DNA of 64,000 bases from Hesseltinella vesiculosa (Eukaryota > Mucoromycota > Mucoromycetes > Mucorales > Cunninghamellaceae). Below are positions 10,471 through 21,371 of this stretch, in pieces; position 1 is the stretch's first letter, and every line of letters begins with the position of its first letter. Below the pieces are notes generated by a model. The model saw nothing but the letters and a program-made list of their open reading frames with translations, made no database searches and was not told where the DNA came from. The stretch is taken from assembly GCA_002104935.1 (NCBI GenBank), contig MCGT01000008.1:434001-498000 (forward strand), given 5' to 3'. Made by a program: the position numbers and the translations under genes.

Positions 10471-11328
10471 ATTTCTAAATCGAGAAAAAAGGCGGAGTGA
10501 GCACACACTGAGTCAAGTGGAACGAGAGAGACTTTCTTAAAAAAAAATAAATGGGACACTGCGCTTGCCAGACTCTTTGCATCGGTACATTCAGGGGTAT
10601 CCAACAAGAGCTGACTACGCAGTATGGCACGGTTTCAGTCCGGCCAACTGGAGGGAGTTGCAGCCACATTCGTCACAAGTGTGGTTGTGGTGGTTACGAC
10701 GGTGCTGTCAGGTAGAGGTGGTCGTGGTCGTTTCCTTCTCCTTGGAGAGCCCATCACAGAAAAGAGGGCGCGATACTCGGAAGAGGAAAAGTTGCGTACC
10801 TGATGAGGGCACTTGTAGGCGGCATACTGCCGAGGGACTTGTAGGCTGGGGTCTTGGCGAGACAGGTCTTGGAGCTGCTCTCCAGTCAATGCTCCACAGC
10901 CACGACTAGGCCACGATCGCCAGGGTCCTGGCCCCAAGGCGAAAACTACGGCTCAATACTGAGGGTGACGCGCGAAAGAAGCTAGGACGGCTTGAGCTTG
11001 GCATAGATGGCTGTCTTTGAGAACCCATCTGTGGTGATCATGCCGGTAAACATAGTCTTGCTTGTGTGAGTGGTGACACTATAGATGAATGAGAATTTGT
11101 CAATATGAGATAAATTCGAGGTCAAAAAAAAAAAAACAATAGAGGTTACTATCCTTTTCTACCGCTACTTACTTTTGGAGTGAGCCTGTGTTGACGGTCT
11201 GCACCAAGGCGCGGACAAGGCGGCTGCTTCAAGCTTTTCCACTCTTGCAGCTTTGATAATTCATAATGCGCCCATGGTTTGCTTGATTCAGCTCATGCTC
11301 ACTCCGCCTTTTTTCTCGATTTAGAAAT
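10471..11328. mobile_element. Decayed TIR-bounded element with TnpB/Fanzor-like remnants
   Basis: The ends carry an identical 33-bp inverted repeat (10471-10503 and 11296-11328), with looser inverted similarity extending inward to about 47 bp. Inside, on the minus strand, are fragments of a RuvC nuclease of the TnpB/Fanzor type: a MITTDGFSKTAIYAKLKPS stretch near 10995-11050 (the TDG motif that precedes RuvC-I in these proteins), GQDPGDRGLVVAVEH at about 10890-10935 (RuvC-I Asp-Pro-Gly) ending in a stop, and HTCDECGC near 10660-10690 (start of a zinc ribbon). Stops and frame changes separate them, so no protein can be made. No clear target-site duplication was seen. The element sits between the divergently transcribed rhomboid and ESF2 genes, within about 90 nt of each start codon. 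Confidence 0.65.
10540..11070 (-). pseudogene. TnpB/Fanzor-like nuclease remnant
   Basis: Remnant coding region inside the TIR-bounded element. Only the TDG motif, the RuvC-I DPG motif and a possible first zinc-ribbon pair (C-x2-C) can be recognised, each in a different frame or separated by stops. An AG|GTACGC-type donor after YKCPHQ (about 10798) suggests the intact ancestor had introns. The third RuvC residue region is not recognisable. The match to the intact gene at 22116-25288 is at motif level only; the two belong to different lineages of the family. Confidence 0.55.
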
Positions 11329-11395
11329 CCATGAAAAAACTGCCTTGCGGGACAAGCCTTTTTTTTTTTTTTTCTTCTCTTTCTTCACTTCAAGT

Positions 11396-12527
11396 ATGGC
11401 CAAATCGAAAACCAAAGCCGAAGATCTTTTAGGGATCCATGATAGCGATCAGAACCAAAGTGACGATGAAGATCAAGTACAAGATTCCCGCTTCAGCATA
11501 AGCAACCTGCGATCCAGTGGATTCCAAGACGAAAGCGACCAAGACGATGTCAGCGATCAAGACGACAGCGACCTTGGCAGCTCAGAAGACGATCAGGATG
11601 CTAGTGATCTAGGAGAAGACGAAGAAGAAGACGAAGAAGCCAATGACCATCCCTTGCAAGAACAAAAGAAAACCAGCAAAAAGACCAGCAAAGTCAAGCC
11701 CATGACCGAGAAAGAGCTGCAAGAGCTTGAGCTGGCCAACAAGAATAGTGGTGTCTGCTACCTGTCTCGAATCCCACGTTTCATGACACCTAAGGGTGTC
11801 CGTCATAATCTGTCCAAGTTTGCTGACCTTGGCAAGTTGTACCTTGTCCCAGAAGGTAAAAAAGGAACGCCTGGTTAGGCACGCCTGAGCTCATTTTTTT
11901 TTTTCGTACGACAGATGCCAAAGTCACAGCTCGACGACGAAAATATGCCAGAAACCGACGCATCAACTATGTAGAGGGGTGGGTAGAATTCAAGGATAAA
12001 AAGAAAGCCCGTGCCTTGGCCGAGCATTTGAACATGAAGCAAGTTGGTAAGGAGGGAAGAGAAATTGGCCGCCTGAAGCTGATGGTTTTCTTCTTTACAG
12101 GCGGGAAACGCGGCTCAAAGCACTATCATGAAATGTGGAATATCAAGTATTTACCCAAGTTCAAGTGGAGACACCTGACGGAACAATTTGGTAAGTATCA
12201 CTTTAGATCTAATGTGGTTTTTATATTAATTTTCTTTCAATAGCATATGAACGACGAGCTCGACAAGAACGCATGCGAGCAGAAATGGCCCAAGCAGCAC
12301 GAGAAAACAAGGCATATATTGAAAATGTCAACCAAGCCAAGAAGATGGCCAACATTGAAAGCAAGAAGCGTAAACGTGGTGAACAGCCTGATGACACTGG
12401 CAAAAAGAAGCGTCTATTTGAACAGCGGGAAAAGGTCGACCGGGAAGGCTCACGAAAAAAGGATCATTTGGATACCATTCAGGACAACGGGCTGAAAAGC
12501 CTGCTGGGTCAAGTGTTTGGCAAATAA
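11396..12527 (+). CDS. ESF2: ESF2/ABT1 family 18S rRNA processing factor
   Basis: Four exons: 11396-11855, 11915-12046, 12101-12190, 12244-12527; 966 nt, 321 residues. The first 110 residues are an acidic Asp/Ser/Glu tail with Lys patches, followed by an RRM-like core beginning SGVCYLSRIPRFMTPKGVR and continuing NYVEGWVEFKDKKKARA and the family hallmark HYHEMWNIKYLPKFKWRHLT across intron 2. A basic C-terminal region follows. Family knowledge: nucleolar protein of the small-subunit processome that stimulates the Dbp8 helicase during 18S rRNA maturation. Introns are 54-59 nt with poly-T or A runs. Its start lies about 70 nt from the inverted repeat of the neighbouring element, so its promoter overlaps that element. 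Confidence 0.93.
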
Positions 12528-12749
12528 ATTTTTTTTTTTTAATTCCATATGTTTTATTACAACACCACTAATCAATATACAACGGATTTGAAGAATACTA
12601 TACAGAACATGGAGACGACCAGACTTGCGCAAAAGAGAGAAACAGTTGTGCCAGGCAAAAGAGCTACTTTTTTTTTTCTTTTTTTTTTTTTTGGTTGAGA
12701 GGGTACTTTTTTAACCTGTATTTTTTTTTTTTTTTTTGGTTGTCCAAGT
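12528..12749. other. Short convergent intergenic region with poly-T runs
   Basis: The 3' flanks of ESF2 and the RRM gene meet here. Three T-rich tracts (12530-12540, 12667-12692, 12720-12737) are present. Confidence 0.5.
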
Positions 12750-15512
12750 TTAATCGTCACGCATACAGGCAAGGAGATCGTTTTGAAGTGATTTTTGGGT
12801 GTCCTTGGGCACTGGGGGGTCGAGACTTGGCAGTTTGAGCATACAGTCATAGATCAGGTCGGTAATGGCGCCTTTTTGCTCCTGGGTGGGGAAGATCAGA
12901 CTCTTGTTGACTTGGCGCAAATGGGTCATGATGGCAAGGATTTTTTCCTGAGTGTAGGGAGCAGTCAGAGAAGGGAGGTCCAACTGTTTTTCGGCTTGGA
13001 GATGAGTGCTGTGATTGGCTGGTGACGAGGTTGGATTATGGATGGATGAGATTGGGCCAGAAGGTATAAAAGCACGTTCTCTTGGATCGGTGTCGACTTC
13101 TTTGATATCATCGGGAATCTTGGATGACTTGCCAGCCATGATAGAGACCACATCCAGGAGTTGGATTTTTTGATATACTAAAAAAAAAAAGGTGCTCAAC
13201 GAGGACAGAGCGAGGCGTCATGGCAGAGGGCTTTTTTTTTTTTTTTTTTTTTTTTTTTTTGGGTGTGTGAGGATGCTTACCATCAAAGAGGATCTTCTGC
13301 TCATAGGACTGTTTTTTATCCACCAACAGAGAAACAGGGCCAGACAGATGGAATGCAGGGTCGATTGCAACGATAGCACGGGGGTGGGTGGTTATGATTT
13401 GATTAAGGAATTTGTCACGAGCAAGCGTGATATCGACGTAGCAGATGCACCGGAACTTGGCATCAGGCATGTAACGTTGGAGATTGGTTTCGACAAACGA
13501 GACAACGTCAAAGCTTATATCACCAAAGAAGGCCAGGACGATTAGGTTGGAAGGGCTATGAGGAGCGATGTGTAGTGGGAGCGGGGCAAGAGAAGATGAT
13601 GCCGCCATGGACAGTGATTTGTCTGACGGCGGGGTGGACGACCGGGACGACGAGACAGAAGTCGACGAGCTGGCATGTCGCATATGTTTTTTGTCTTCCA
13701 TCGGTCGCGCATCCACATCCATTGGCGTATGGTTGGCGTTTGCGGAGGTATTTCGGCTGTTCGACTTGACAGAATCACGTGTGGCCGTGGAGGACCTGCG
13801 ACTGCTTGGGTGGGTGGTCGCGTTCGTGCTAGGCTTTTGAGCGGGAGGCTTGCTGGTCACGGATTTTGAGGCATTGGTAGCATGCGAGGAACTAGAATTG
13901 TTGTTGGGGCCTGTAGACTTTGAGGCATTGGTGGTAGACGTGGGGGTAGATGTACTGTCTCTTGCAGACTTTGAGGGGACTTGGGCAGGAGAGGAAGCTG
14001 CTGGCCTAGATTTGGACGATGGGGGTCTGTTATTACTGTTGTTTGAGGTCGTGTGGGTGGCATTGTTAGCGAGTTTGGAAGTGATAGGGCTTGAAGGAGG
14101 CGGTGAAGGGAGGTATCCAGTGGAAGAGGCTTGTCCGCTCGTAGTTTCTTGGGTCGAAGGGGAAGTGTCCATAGGTGCCCTTTGGTTTTGTTGCTTGCTA
14201 CGCTTGCTTCGTTCTTGATCTTCTTGGACTGGTCCATTGCTGGTCGCTGGTCGCTTTCTGTTGGCACTGTCAGGGGTCCAAGTCATATTATGGGACATTT
14301 TAGTTACCACGGGTGACGATTCGGGGGTGGAAATATTGCGTTGAGAGGGTGTATTGTGGGCAACAGAGGCACGGTTACCGTGTACGAGATAAGGAGTCAG
14401 CCCTTGGCCGAAAGGAAAGAAAGGTGAGCATTCTTCCTTAAATCTCACCCACCTCTTTTTTTTTTTTTTCCACGCTTACGAATGTGATGGCCTTCGAACC
14501 AGGTACCATCTTGCTCCCGCATAGCATCAGCACAGCCTTGGGCAGAGCTGAAGGTGGCAAACCCATAGCTGTTGCCATTGAACTTAGATAGCTTCGTGAG
14601 ATGATATCTAGAAAGGAGTGTTTCAAGCGCGCGTTCATCTGCTATATAGGACGGAAGATTGCCGATATGACATCGATAGCTATCCACTTCATCAGAGCTG
14701 TGTCGCTGACTGGAGGGTAGGGAAGGGGCATTGCCAAGGCGACGATTGTCAAAGCCACGAGCGGCATTGTTGTCAGAGTAGCCAGTATGAGAAGTTCGTG
14801 AGGGGACAGATATGGGCTGGCCAGGCGTGTTGGATTTGGAGAGCCGTTTCTTTATATCCGAGTGAGAGGTAGCTGAGGGTCTGGTTGACGTTGCCGTTGA
14901 ATCGTGGTGTCTGGACGAGGAAGATGAGTGGCTCTGGTGCGCTTTGCTTGTTCTGATAGGAGAGTTGGAGCGAGAGCGGTCGGCCGAGGAGCGAGAAGCG
15001 AGCGAGGAGGTTTTGCTCGGAGCGGATGTCTTGGAGGAAGGAAGGGGGATGGAAGGGCGGTGGGTTGATGACGAGGTGGATGGCTTTGCTGATGGACGCT
15101 TCACAGTGAAAGAAATAGGAGGGCTGTCTCGGGGACGAGACGTCGAGCTGTTCTGGCTTGGCGTTGAAGAAGAAGGCTCATTGTTGGAAGAGGTAGAGAC
15201 CTTGGTACAGACGGCCGGGGTATCATTGGCAGATGATTTGGAATTGGAGTCGTCCTTTTCCATTTTGACATTTTGTCGGTCACTATGGCAGGAGGAAGAG
15301 ATTCGCTCTTTAGCATCGCATCGAAGAGTGTCGGTCGGTTTGCTATCGTCATTCAATGCTTGGGCTGGCTTGGATCCTTCAGGTTCAGATTTATTCGGGA
15401 TGTCAGCATTTACACTAGTCAGTTCTGGTGAACCCGGTTCAGAAGTTTTGCTATTCTTATTATACCCTTTCATGAGGGCATTATAAAAAATGTCTGCAAC
15501 ATTGATGGACAT
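12750..15512 (-). CDS. Ser-rich RRM protein with NCOA5-like C-terminal domain
   Basis: Three exons with introns at about 14415-14480 and 13195-13281. The second intron holds 29 consecutive A on the sense strand. Residues 1-270 are a Ser/Thr/Pro-rich low-complexity tail; an RRM follows (YRCHIGNLPSYIADERALE, then NGNSYGFATFSSAQGCADAM, at about 14480-14680). A second long Ser/Asn-rich region (14300-13600) leads to a folded segment (LIVLAFFGDISFDVVSFVET to FHLSGPVSLLVDKKQSYE) resembling the anticodon-binding-like domain of nuclear receptor coactivator 5, then a helical C-terminus ending LLACMRDD. Total about 850 residues. Inference: nuclear RNA-binding protein acting in transcription or mRNA processing. 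The NCOA5 comparison is from memory and moderate; the RRM is clear. Confidence 0.75.
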
Positions 15513-15779
15513 TGGACAGGTGAAGGCCGAGGTAATTTAAACTAGAGTATACAACGTCAACAATCGGAAAAAAAGAAAGTTCGGGATGATGAAATATGGC
15601 AGGCCCAAAGGGAAGGGTAAGAGGGCTGAAAGAGAAAGAATAAAGGAATGCGAGGATGGAGAAAAAAAAACTTTTAGCGAGGAAACCTAATTGGTTACTA
15701 AGCTGATGCCTCCAATCAAAACGCCGGACGCCAGGTTTGGAAATCTATTCGCCGTGTTTTTTTATTAGAAAAAAGAGAT
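15513..15779. other. Intergenic between RRM gene start and helicase stop
   Basis: About 270 nt between two minus-strand genes. It must hold the promoter of the RRM gene and the 3' end signals of the helicase gene. No TATA box recognised. Confidence 0.45.
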
Positions 15780-18700
15780 TCAGAGCATGGTAGTCCATCG
15801 GGTTCCATCACGACGTTGAGTGACCTGGAGGGGAGGCAGTGGCCAGCCTTTAGGTCCGAAATTTGGCACAACATGGCAGAGTCGTTCGTTGGGTTTGCCA
15901 GCAATGGGGGTAGGCTTCGGGTACTCCAATGGACGGCCAAAGGTACACAAGGATTTGCCGATCTTGGCCAGCCATTTGGATTCGACAGTGGTACAGCCCT
16001 TGAGCCAGGTGCGGGTGCTTTTGAACAGCTCGGTGTAGACAAGGATGGGTGGGGGTTCTTGGCCGTACAGAATAGAGCTGGGATGGATGTAGGCTACGTC
16101 GTCCGACCACATCAGTTTGTATGGCACGTTGCTGGCGTTTTTGAATCGCTGGCCTTTGCCGCCTTCGGTGTCAACCACATCCTGCCGCATGGCTACACAA
16201 TCAATCAAGCCTGTCATCATCACTTGACGAAGCACTTTGAGCTGCAGTGCCGAGGGTGGGGCCATCTTGGGGTCCACGCACACGTTTACACCCGGGAAAT
16301 TGGCTGCCACCATGTTGGTAAGTTGGCGACGGAGTTTGCGGATATCTTCCATGGCTCTGGGACGCAAAAAGCTGTCATTGCAAAATTCACTCGAACCTCC
16401 AGCATATTCGTAGGCCCCGACCACGTTCAGTAATTTGATGATGTCACTCTTGGGATCCAAGCTGGAATGTTTCTAAAAGGTGGCAAACATAAAATTACGA
16501 GGTGAGCCATGGTCTCTCATTAGCCCTGTTCGGAGTTTCCTCCTCTGGGCAGCCTGGATTTACCACTTGAGTTTGATAGTATTTCTTGCGCACCAGCTTG
16601 CGTTTTTGCTTGTCGATAGCAGACTCGTTGTGAAAATTAGATAGCTCCTGCTGATCCAGATCGTCCTCCGAATCTTCCTCGTCACCAGGTCGGTTTTCGT
16701 CCAAATGGTAATCTTGAATAAAGGGGTCACCCACAGACAATGCAGATACGATGGCAATCACATACGCAAGACATTCGTGCTGTTGGCCGACCGTCAGCCT
16801 GGTGACCAACAAATAAGAAGAGTCCATGAGTAAGGGTACGCATGTGCTATTCTCTTACATTTTGGCGAAGCGAGGGGTGATTGGGAAGAGTGACATGGTT
16901 TCACCAAACGCAGTAATTTGCTTCGTGGTGGTGTTAACAGCGCCGAGGTAACCAAGCATCTAGCAAAAAAAAAAAAAAGAAAACGTAGGGGGCATATGTT
17001 GAGCAATCGGCAACCAACATCTTTTTTTCCTGTTACCTTTTCAGCTTTGGAGAGACTGTCCCTTGGAGGAGGGGTGGGGAAAGGAAAGTTGATGACATTG
17101 TCAATATGCATGGATTTCATATTCAAGACCACGCCTTCGATAGGCATGCGCTGGATTTCCGGCTTGGTGAAGCGTTCAAACTCATTATCAAACACAGCTG
17201 ATGAATACAAGCGATAGCAATGACCTGGGCCCGTACGGCCTGCACGGCCTGCACGCTAAGATAGATAGAAATTCAGTAAATTCGCTCTGAAACATCCCCT
17301 CGCCTTGCTTTTTTTTTTTTTTTTTTTTTTTTACCTGATCAGCAGCAGCCTTTGATGTCCAGCCAATTTGGAACGATTGTACACCAGTATTCATATCAAA
17401 TTGACGCTAATGTGGACAGAAAGAAAACAACGTGTGAATAAACTCAAATTCTTCAGCCTTGTTTTTTTATCTACCTCCTTGGCCTTGCCCGAGTCGACAA
17501 CATAACGAACGCCAGGGATAGTGACAGATGTTTCAGCAACGTTGGTAGCAATGACACACAGTCTTGAGCCTTCAGGAGGAGGCTCAAATACACGTAGCTG
17601 GGCTTCTGTAGGAAGCATGGAATACAAGGGTAGGACATGCAAGGGGGCTATTCAAGAAATACGTCAAACCATTCCCACCTTGGTATCAGCTGGTTCCTGC
17701 TCTTCTGTTGATTGTTATGTATTACCATCATCCACTTGTTCCATCTCATCTTCTTCAAAGCCAAGGTCATCGTCATCTTCGGAATCTGTTTCCAAGTCAA
17801 AATCTTCCTGCACCTGGTTTTCGCCCAGGTCGATGTCTTCATTTTCCAAATCCTCTGTGGAACGTTGGTCTAGGTGAGTCCCGGTTTCCTATTGCTTTTC
17901 GATAGATGTACTACCTTTTCCAGGTTGGATTTTTTCCGTTTGGCTCTCCAGAGCCTCGCCGTCTTTTTCGTCGGCGACGGCTTTCTTGGATGCGTTTGCT
18001 GGCAAGCTTGGGTATTTTTTGCGGAGCTGGCGGCAAAGCTGTGTGATTTCGTTTTGACCAGTTAAAAACACCAGAATGCCGCCGTGGGGCAATTTCTGAT
18101 GGATCTTGCACACTTTTTTGAAAGCTTCGGACAGGTGGTCTTCGGGCGTGCGGCGGTTGAAATGGGTGTTGACAGGGAACTGGCGGGCGTTGACATTGAT
18201 CACAGGTGGTGGGGTAGCAAAGAGCGTTTTGTTCTCTGTGAAATCGGTCACTCGCAACGTGGCAGACATGATCACCACGCGCAATGGCTAACAAAAACGA
18301 TGGTGCAAGTTTAGCATAAAAAGAAAAGTTTCCAAAAAAGCGTTTTTCTTACTTGGATTTTTTCTCGATCTTCACGGCTAAGCTGGGCACGTAGTTTCAG
18401 GACACGGCTAACAACGCCAATAAGGATATCCGTGTTCAAGTTGCGTTCGTGGGCTTCATCAATGATCAAGACCGAGTATTTGGTCAAGAGGAGATCTTGT
18501 GATAGTTCACGCAACAGCACACCATCGGTCATGAACTTGATACGCGTCTTGTCTGAAACCGTGGCATCATAACGAATCTGAAAAAAAAAAAAATGAGGAC
18601 CTACAAAACGCCGCCAACAAGGTCATGTTACCTGGTAAGAGACTTCATCTTCGGATAAATTCAATTCGTGACCCACACGTTTGGCCATGCTCACGGTGGC

Positions 18701-20336
18701 CACTCGTCGAGGCTGGGTCACGCCAATGAGGCCCGGGTTGTCTAACAGGGCCAGGTTAGTCCTGAGAGCAGAAAAATGAGAGGTTGGCTTACCAGAATCC
18801 GGGTGCGACCAACCAGCTTCGTACAAGAATTGAGGGACTTGTGTGGTTTTCCCTGAGCCGGTTTCACCACAAATGATAACAACAGTGTTGTTGCGAATGG
18901 CTTCCATAATGACTTGTTCCTCACCGCACACAGGCAGCTTTAAACGAGCTTCTTGGACAGCCGGATCACGATCGACAATGACAGAGAAGTGCTAAGGAAG
19001 GAAAGGAAGGGGACGGATTAAGCCCTGGTCTCGATGCCGTCTTAGCTTACCTTGGACACGTCGTTGCTGAGATCACCTTCGGTGTTAGCCTTGAGAAGCT
19101 GGATTTTGATCTGGTCGTCTTCTTCGACAACGTGTTTTGGAATGGGTCCAGTGACATGTTTAATGGCTTCTTGCACTTGTTCCATTGCACTGGGACCAAG
19201 ATCGGTGATTTCCTGGACCAGTGGCCGCGCTTTGGGTGTGTCGTCTTGGTCTTCATCGCTGCCTGTGTCATTGGCAGAGTCGGAGCTGTCAAAGGAGTCG
19301 TCCGAGTCCACTTCTTCACCTTGGCGTTGCTTGAACCGTTTTCGTGATGATTTGGGGATCGTCGACTATGCTCCCATCATTACAAAATGTTATATACGTT
19401 TTTTTTTTTTTTTGATTCAGGGCGAGAGTGGGTCATTACCTTCTTCTTCTTTCTTTTCTTTTTGATCAGTGGCATGGCACCATCTTTCAAGGCGCTGCCA
19501 ACGGCAAGAGCAGGCGCGGTCGCAGGAGCAGGGTCTGCAGGTGTGGCAGGCTGAAACATGGTCAAATCCAACTGATCTTCATCGACTTCCGTTTCCACCA
19601 TCAAAGGCAGATCCGGGTTGTCGTTGGTGTGGATGCCAGCCTTTTGCTCCAACATGGCTTGTTTCAGCTGTTCACGCAAGGTCTGGGCAGGACGGCCGAT
19701 CATTTTCGATGATTTCAGCAGATCCGAGGACCATGACGATGTCCTAAGCAAAAAGTGGGACAGAGTGAGTAAGGTTATGCGCTGACGGAGGTGAGCCGTG
19801 CTTTACGAGAGGTCCTCCATGAGATCAGCGCGGGCGTCTTTTTTCAATTTTTGGTCCTGAGAGTAAAAAAAAAAAAAAAAAAAATGAGGCACAAACTATA
19901 GGATGGGTAGTTCAGCACTTACGATGTATTTTTCCAGTCTCTTGCGTTTTTTTTTGGACATGTATTTTGTAGGCTACATTGCGGAAGAGTGAAGCAAGGG
20001 GGTGAGATCAAGCAAGATCAAAAGAGGCTAGATCGTCAGATCAAGCGTTACCATTTTGAATTTGGGAAGTTCAACGGCATTGTCAGTCAATGTAAGAGGA
20101 TCAATGATGGCAGCATTGGTATCGGCAGGTGCTCTAGTTGGAATAAAGAGGTCAGTCATGAAATCACGGCAGATCCGAAGGGGTAGGTCGATGATTTACT
20201 TTGCTGATTGCTGCACCAAGACAAGGCCATCCTGATTTTGCAAGCCACCCCCTCTGGCCTTTGGATGAGAGCGCTGATTGGGCTTAGCAGAGGAAGCTCT
20301 TGCCTTTTCGTTGTAACGAGGCCTGGATTTCCCCAT
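15780..20336 (-). CDS. DHR1: DEAH-box RNA helicase, DHX37/Dhr1 (Ecm16) family
   Basis: About fourteen exons, start ATG 20336-20334 ([16 protein letters not shown]), stop 15782-15780. Early exons 20336-20200, 20133-20052 and 19973-19923 keep frame. The N-terminal third is charged and acidic (EDQDD-type stretches near 19200). Helicase motifs in order: [15 protein letters not shown] (18850), Ia [19 protein letters not shown] (18460), III MSATL (18265), [14 protein letters not shown] (17545), [19 protein letters not shown] (17240). An acidic insert with DSEDDDD lies between the RecA domains near 17780. The HA2/OB C-terminal region follows, ending in GTRWTTML. Family knowledge: nucleolar helicase that removes U3 snoRNA from pre-18S rRNA, in the same processome as ESF2 encoded 3 kb away. 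The start codon is 91 nt from a Tc1/mariner TIR, and the frame is open upstream into that TIR. Confidence 0.93.
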
Positions 20337-20424
20337 GTTTTCGCAAACGGTCAAGGTGTAAAAAAAATGAAAGAGAGAAAAAAATTGAGTGGTGGCTAGG
20401 GCCAAGTTTTCAATCAGCGACGCA

Positions 20425-20531
20425 TACACTCTTTCCATGAATAAGTGGCGGCTTTCAAGGAAGACAGGTGGCGGACTTTGGATTTTCGAGTGTCGCACAA
20501 GCTAAGACAAATTTGGCGCAACATTTTTTTT
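20425..20531 (+). repeat. Left TIR plus TA of the Tc1/mariner element
   Basis: Inverted partner of 21095-21197. The shared core includes GGCGGACTTTGGATTT and GTGTCGCACAA, followed by an AATTTGGCGCA block and a poly-T tract. Some 20 mismatches by eye indicate an old insertion. Confidence 0.8.
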
Positions 20532-21195
20532 TTTTGTCAGGATGACCAAATGCATAATGTCGCATTTTGAGAAAGTTGCCTTTTTCCACGATCCTTGGTC
20601 CTTGTGCTTCTGGTGTTGTTCAAATCAGCATGGCAAGTCCGCCTACAAGGAACAAAAAAAGCAACTTGATCAAGTTACCTACAAACACATTGGCATCGGC
20701 ACAAACACTTATCACTACATCGCCTTCTTGAATGAGGTCATGAATACTATGGACCAACATCCAGAATTTGACGGCTGCTATTTGGTGATGGACAATGCAC
20801 CAAGTCATCAATCCAAGGCCATCGATAGCTTCATCAGGAATCGTGGGTATCGATACATGCATCTTCCAACCTATTCTCCTGAGCTCGATCCGATTGAGCA
20901 GTTCTGGTCGGCCGCATCGTCAAAGCGGCGTGGAATGATGTTTCTATCAAGGATCTGCATGGCTTTATCGGTAATTCTTCTCCCCGCATCAATGACTGCT
21001 TCCATAGGACCCCTATGTAGTTGTATTTAAGTAGCAGTTTGTCGCACGACAAGTCGATGACGACACGAAAAAAAAATATCTACGACAAAAAAAAAAAATC
21101 CTGCGCCAAATTTATCATGGTTTGTGCGACACTCGGAAATCCAAAGTCCGCCACCTGTCTTCCAGGAGAGCCGCCACTTACTCATGGAAAGAGTG
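20427..21195 (+). mobile_element. Tc1/mariner-type element, internally deleted, with TIRs and TA duplication
   Basis: The left end CACTCTTTCCATGAATAAGT (20427) and the right end, read in reverse complement from 21195 (CACTCTTTCCATGAGTAAGT), are terminal inverted repeats about 100 bp long, alike to about 20531 and 21095 with scattered mismatches and ending in a T/A run. TA dinucleotides flank both ends (20425-20426 and 21196-21197), the Tc1/mariner target-site duplication. The 769-bp element is shorter than a full-length copy and holds only the C-terminal half of a transposase. It is inserted in the 5' flank of the DHR1 gene. Confidence 0.85.
20542..21031 (+). pseudogene. Tc1/mariner DDE transposase, C-terminal fragment with frameshift
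   Basis: An open frame encodes the second half of a DDE_3 transposase. YLVMDNAPSHQSKAI carries the second catalytic Asp and YSPELDPIEQFWS carries the third acidic residue (Glu). The first Asp and the DNA-binding domain are absent because the frame begins directly after the TIR. After EQFWS (about 20910) the reading frame shifts by one; the expected continuation (VKAAWNDVSIKDLHGF) is found in the next frame and runs to a stop near 21029. Hence both truncated and frameshifted: no active transposase. Confidence 0.85.
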
Positions 21196-21197
21196 TA
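21095..21197 (-). repeat. Right TIR plus TA of the Tc1/mariner element
   Basis: Inverted partner of 20425-20531, ending GGAAAGAGTG then TA. Confidence 0.8.
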
Positions 21198-21371
21198 CAG
21201 TTGTTTCACAGCAACTTGTCGCATCATCGTTTGTCGCTTGCCGTTTCTCATTTGGAAGAATGTTCGTGATTTTAATAACAAGGACCAATCAAAAGACAGA
21301 AATTCAGGTAGTTCATTTCTAGTGTTCACAGCTTACGTTTCAAAGCATGCCATCAGAATGAAGGGGCTTTC

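Noticed and set aside
13850..14218. Plus-strand frames opposite the Ser-rich RRM gene
   Set aside because: Low-complexity Ser codons leave the opposite strand open; no independent evidence.
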